From: Lachnospiraceae bacterium
Lineage (GTDB): Bacteria; Bacillota; Clostridia; Lachnospirales; Lachnospiraceae
Reading direction: 5' to 3'
NCBI GenBank assembly: GCA_021770345.1
Contig: JAETRD010000011.1
Location: 124,001-188,000 of the forward strand
DNA: 64,000 nt
How positions within the stretch are numbered: the stretch's first letter is position 1; every line of letters begins with the position of its first letter. Below are positions 60,943-64,000 of the stretch, in pieces. Made by a program: the position numbers and the translations under genes. The notes below the pieces were generated by a model. The model made no database searches. It was not told the DNA's origin and was given only the letters and a program-made list of their open reading frames with translations.

Positions 60943-62583
60943 ATGATAAGTACAAGCAATGTCACTTTACGAATCGGCAAAAAAGCTCTCTTTGAGGATG
61001 TAAATATAAAATTTACGGAAGGCTGCTGCTATGGTCTGATCGGTGCAAACGGCGCCGGAAAATCCACCTTCTTAAAGATTTTATCCGGACAGCTCGAACC
61101 TACAAACGGCGAGGTCATTATCACTCCCGGGCAGAGGCTCTCGTTCCTGCAGCAGGATCACTTTAAGTACGACGAGTATACCGTGCTCGATACGGTCATC
61201 ATGGGAAACAGGCGTCTCTATGATATTATGAAGGAAAAGGACGCCATCTACATGAAGGAGGATTTCACCGACGAGGACGGAATCCGCGCCAGCGAGCTCG
61301 AGGCGGAATTTGCGGATATGGACGGCTGGAATGCCGAGTCCGACGCCGCAACCATGTTAAACGGCCTCGGTATCCCGGTCGAGGAACACTACAACCTTAT
61401 GGCAGATATGCCGGGCGCCCTAAAGGTCAAAGTCCTGTTGGCGCAGGCGCTGTTCGGCAATCCCGATATCCTGCTGTTAGACGAGCCGACGAACCATCTG
61501 GATCTCGACGCGATCAGCTGGCTGGAAGAATTTCTGATCAACTTTGAGAACACCGTCATCGTCGTATCCCATGACCGCTATTTCTTAAACAAGGTCTGCA
61601 CCAATATCGCGGACATTGATTACGGCAAGATTCAGCTCTACGCCGGCAACTATGATTTCTGGTATGAGTCGAGCCAGCTGCTCGTCAAGCAGATGAAAGA
61701 AGCTAACAAGAAAAAGGAAGAGAAAATTAAGGAACTGCAGGAGTTTATCTCCCGCTTCTCCGCAAACGCTTCCAAATCCAAACAGGCGACCTCCAGAAAA
61801 CGCGCGCTCGAAAAAATCCAGCTCGATGAGATCCGTCCCTCCAGCCGCAAATATCCGTATATTGATTTTCGCCCGAACCGCGAGATCGGAAACGAAGTGT
61901 TGACCGTGGAGGGACTTACGAAAACCATCGACGGCACAAAAGTGCTCGACAACGTATCGTTTATCGTCGGCCACGATGACAAGATTGCCTTTGTCGGCGG
62001 CAATGAGCTCGCCAAGACGACACTGTTTAAGATTTTGGCCGGGGAGATGGAACCGGATTCCGGGTCCTACAAGTGGGGCGTCACAACCAGCCAGTCCTAT
62101 TTCCCGAAGGACAACACCGAAATCTTTGACACGGATCTGCTGATTGTCGACTGGCTGACCCAGTATTCCGAGATTAAGGACGCGACCTACGTCCGCGGTT
62201 TCCTCGGCCGCATGCTCTTTGCCGGTGAGGACGGAACCAAGAAAATGCGGGTGCTCTCCGGTGGAGAGAAGGTTCGCGTGCTGCTGTCCCGCATGATGAT
62301 TATGGGCAGCAACATCCTGATCTTAGACGAGCCGACCGACCACCTGGACATGGAATCCATCACCGCCTTAAATAACGGGCTGATCAAGTTCCCGGGCGTT
62401 GTGCTTTTCGCCTCGCGCGATCACCAGGTCGTACAGACGACAGCCAACCGTATCATCGAGTTTCTGCCGGACGGAACCTTTATCGACAAGGTTTCCACAT
62501 ACGACGAGTATCTCGAGAACGACGAGATGGCAAGGAAACGCCAGGTTTACTCGATGTCGGCAGACGACGAGAGCGACAATTAA
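60943..62583 (+). CDS. ABC-F ribosome-associated ATPase (YbiT/YkpA-like)
   Basis: A 546-residue soluble twin-ATPase without membrane parts, acting on the ribosome. First site: GANGAGKST, LLLDEPTNHLDLDAI, VSHDRYF. The second has an atypical Walker A (GGNELAKTT), then LSGGEKVRVLL, LILDEPTDHLDMESI and SRDHQVV in place of SHDR. The linker of about 80 residues (KEEKIKELQEFISRFSANASKSKQATSRKR) is the P-site tRNA-contacting motif. Resembles EttA/YbiT; antibiotic resistance is possible but not evident. AAGGAGATAACCGCA precedes the ATG. Confidence 0.9.
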   Translation: MISTSNVTLRIGKKALFEDVNIKFTEGCCYGLIGANGAGKSTFLKILSGQLEPTNGEVIITPGQRLSFLQQDHFKYDEYTVLDTVIMGNRRLYDIMKEKDAIYMKEDFTDEDGIRASELEAEFADMDGWNAESDAATMLNGLGIPVEEHYNLMADMPGALKVKVLLAQALFGNPDILLLDEPTNHLDLDAISWLEEFLINFENTVIVVSHDRYFLNKVCTNIADIDYGKIQLYAGNYDFWYESSQLLVKQMKEANKKKEEKIKELQEFISRFSANASKSKQATSRKRALEKIQLDEIRPSSRKYPYIDFRPNREIGNEVLTVEGLTKTIDGTKVLDNVSFIVGHDDKIAFVGGNELAKTTLFKILAGEMEPDSGSYKWGVTTSQSYFPKDNTEIFDTDLLIVDWLTQYSEIKDATYVRGFLGRMLFAGEDGTKKMRVLSGGEKVRVLLSRMMIMGSNILILDEPTDHLDMESITALNNGLIKFPGVVLFASRDHQVVQTTANRIIEFLPDGTFIDKVSTYDEYLENDEMARKRQVYSMSADDESDN

Positions 62584-62692
62584 TCCACTCGTTTTCGAGA
62601 CTGATGCAGAATGGACTGTCGCATTTTACATTTATGTTATATGCGACATCCTATTCATACAATTCAGAGATAAATGCGGCGGACGGACGAAA

Positions 62693-62722
62693 AAAGACCG
62701 GGGAGTTTTCTCCCCGGTCTTT
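62693..62722. terminator. Bidirectional terminator after the ABC-F gene
   Basis: GACCGGGGAG and CTCCCCGGTC form a perfect stem with a TTTT loop; A-run and T-run flank it. It serves both the ABC-F gene and the convergent secreted-protein gene. Confidence 0.9.
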
Positions 62723-62751
62723 CTGTCGATTCCTGTTATATTCTTTTGCTT

Positions 62752-63609
62752 TTAGTATGTCTGCCACTTTAATGTGTAGTAGCCGTTGGAGCTCTTGTTC
62801 AGACGCTCAACCTTGATGTAGTAGGTTCCCTTCTTGTCGGAGATACCGTACTCTCTTCCGTACTGATCTTTTCTGAGATATTTGCACCAGTCGGACTTTG
62901 TCACTACGGATGCATAGCAGTATGCATTGGTCTTAAATGCCTTACCGTTGGACTTCATCAGTGTCGCCTTGATACCGGTCTTGTCATCATCGCCGTTGGT
63001 CTTTGCAGCAACGGTGATCTTAACGCGCTTGTTTGCCGGAACGGAAATCTTGTACCAGTCAGCCGTCTTGTCGTTTGCGATGATCACGCCGCCAACCGTC
63101 GTCTTTGCCTTTAAGGTCTTTGCCTTCTTCTGTGAGGTATATTTCTTTGATACAGCCTTCACTGCCGTTTTGATCTTAACGCCTGCAGCTGCCTCTACCT
63201 TGAAATAATAGGTCTGTCCCTTCTTCACGCCGTAAGTTCTGGTGTAGTAATTGGAAGCGTCATGGTTCGTATCCCAATACTCTCTTGTGACACCGATCGG
63301 CTTTTTCTTGCTGTTGCAGAGCGTCAGGTATCCGGCCGTATAATTGGACGCCTTCGATGCGTTTGACATCTTTAAGGTAATATAACCCGTAAAGCCGGAT
63401 TTAAACTTGATGTAGTTCGCCTTTATGGTGCCGCTGCTGGTGTAGCAGTCCGCATCCTTGATCGTAACCGACGAAGCCTTTGTGCTCTGGAACGCATACG
63501 ACTTGCTCGCCGCGGACACCTCATCCGGCGTCGGCACTACAAATACGCCGACTACCATCACCATCGCCAGTAACAGGCTTAAGATTCTGTTCATCTTCCT
63601 TGATTTCAT
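62752..63609 (-). CDS. Secreted protein with two PPC-like beta domains
   Basis: A 285-residue protein with a signal peptide (ILSLLLAMVMVVGVFVVPTPDEVSAA) cleaved after VSA-A, then two similar beta-sandwich halves (about 40-150 and 160-285), each ending in a strand such as GQTYYFKVEAA or GTYYIKVERLNKSSNGYYTLKW. The YYxKV pattern resembles bacterial pre-peptidase C-terminal domains. Lys- and Tyr-rich (very basic); no catalytic motif or LPXTG anchor. Probably a wall-bound or secreted adhesin-like protein. Confidence 0.7.
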   Translation of the reverse strand: MKSRKMNRILSLLLAMVMVVGVFVVPTPDEVSAASKSYAFQSTKASSVTIKDADCYTSSGTIKANYIKFKSGFTGYITLKMSNASKASNYTAGYLTLCNSKKKPIGVTREYWDTNHDASNYYTRTYGVKKGQTYYFKVEAAAGVKIKTAVKAVSKKYTSQKKAKTLKAKTTVGGVIIANDKTADWYKISVPANKRVKITVAAKTNGDDDKTGIKATLMKSNGKAFKTNAYCYASVVTKSDWCKYLRKDQYGREYGISDKKGTYYIKVERLNKSSNGYYTLKWQTY

Positions 63610-63668
63610 ACCGTATTTTCCTCCTACCTTTTAAAAATAGCAAAAGAACTATAACATCCTTTACCTAG

Positions 63669-63697
63669 ATTTTAGTACAGTATGATGAAAATGGCAA
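63669..63697 (-). promoter_or_regulatory. Promoter of the secreted-protein gene
   Basis: TTGCCA (63692-63697) and TAAAAT (63669-63674) are 17 bases apart, 59 bases before the ATG. Confidence 0.6.
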
Positions 63698-63759
63698 GGG
63701 CTTCCAACAATTTTTTTCACATTTTTTTCATATTTCTTTCACATACCCATCACATTCGC

Positions 63760-64000
63760 TTAAAAGATTCTCCGCACCGCGAGCACGGGGCGATAGGTGA
63801 TCGGGGATGTGTAGGTAATGCCGGTCCGCTCGTTGCTCGCGTGCACCAACGTATTGTTTCCCGCATAGATGCCCACATGTCCGCTGTAGCAGACGATATC
63901 GCCCGGCTGGATATTCTCCAGGTTCACGCCGTAACCCACATTCCGCTGCTCTGCAGACGTCCGCGGCAGCGAGATTCCGAATGCCGCATACACGCCCTTG
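63760..64000 (-). CDS. NlpC/P60-family peptidase, 3' end only
   Basis: The frame is open to the right edge, so only the last 79 residues are seen. YAAFGISLPRTSAEQRNVGYGVNLENIQPGDIVCYSGHVGIYAG carries the second half of an NlpC/P60 domain, including the catalytic His in GHVGIYAG; the catalytic Cys lies outside the window. Such enzymes cleave peptidoglycan peptides at the cell surface. A GTG (63993) within the frame is not believed to be the true start. Confidence 0.85.
   Translation of the reverse strand, partial: KGVYAAFGISLPRTSAEQRNVGYGVNLENIQPGDIVCYSGHVGIYAGNNTLVHASNERTGITYTSPITYRPVLAVRRIF

Overview
The window looks like a chromosomal segment of an anaerobic, spore-forming-type Firmicute, most likely a gut member of the Lachnospiraceae/Clostridiales. 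The basis is moderately GC-rich Gram-positive codon use, strong GGAGG ribosome sites, sigma-A promoters (TTGACA-17-TATAAT), pyruvate:ferredoxin oxidoreductase, a NifS/NifU pair, a meso-diaminopimelate type MurE, a GPH sugar symporter and multi-domain glycosidases. The species is inferred and not proven. No rRNA, tRNA, CRISPR array, integrase or insertion sequence was seen.

Layout. 0.1-4.2 kb: nifS-nifU-rrf2-response regulator-histidine kinase, read as one leftward operon. 4.2-5.8 kb: an ECF-like sigma factor with its own ECF-type promoter, plus a DUF2461 gene. 5.9-8.7 kb: a GntR/YtrA-type regulator, an ABC ATPase and two membrane proteins. 8.9-12.9 kb: a YczE-like membrane protein, a LysR regulator, a MarR-MATE pair and a small membrane protein. 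13.1-16.3 kb: a VTC (polyphosphate polymerase-like) - DUF4956 - beta-helical carbohydrate-binding lipoprotein module. 16.4-23.9 kb: an AbiEi-like gene followed by hemA-sirC-hemC-cobA/hemD-hemB-hemL, which makes uroporphyrinogen III and precorrin-2/sirohydrochlorin for siroheme or B12. 23.9-27.0 kb: a polar amino-acid ABC importer. 27.2-31.7 kb: a sulfur-metabolism PLP enzyme, dapF, murE and larE. 31.8-36.0 kb: an AraC regulator, a CBS-type pyrophosphatase, a coiled-coil membrane protein and a cytidylate-kinase-like protein. 36.0-40.5 kb: marR and a heterodimeric ABC exporter.

40.7-50.4 kb is a carbohydrate-use island: two glycosidases leftward; a small protein, a TetR and an AraC rightward; then a short-chain dehydrogenase and a GPH symporter. 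50.6-54.1 kb: a second MATE exporter and an AT-rich Septu-like defence pair (ptuA ATPase plus a ptuB HNH nuclease broken by an in-frame TGA). 54.2-64 kb: nifJ, a large GGDEF/EAL protein, an ABC-F protein, a secreted protein and the end of an NlpC/P60 gene.

Structure outside genes is rich: a three-copy A/T palindrome (7.3, 8.3 and 45.3 kb), a three-copy TCAAAAGGT palindrome (12.9-13.2 kb), three small GC stems in front of ribosome sites, MarR-type operators on promoters, matched 10-bp inverted sites on the two divergent sugar-island promoters, a perfect stem enclosing a ribosome site, and in-frame tandem repeats in three proteins. The best candidates for new biology are the VTC/DUF4956 module, the AbiEi-like gene translationally coupled to hemA, the nif/two-component operon, and the interrupted Septu locus.
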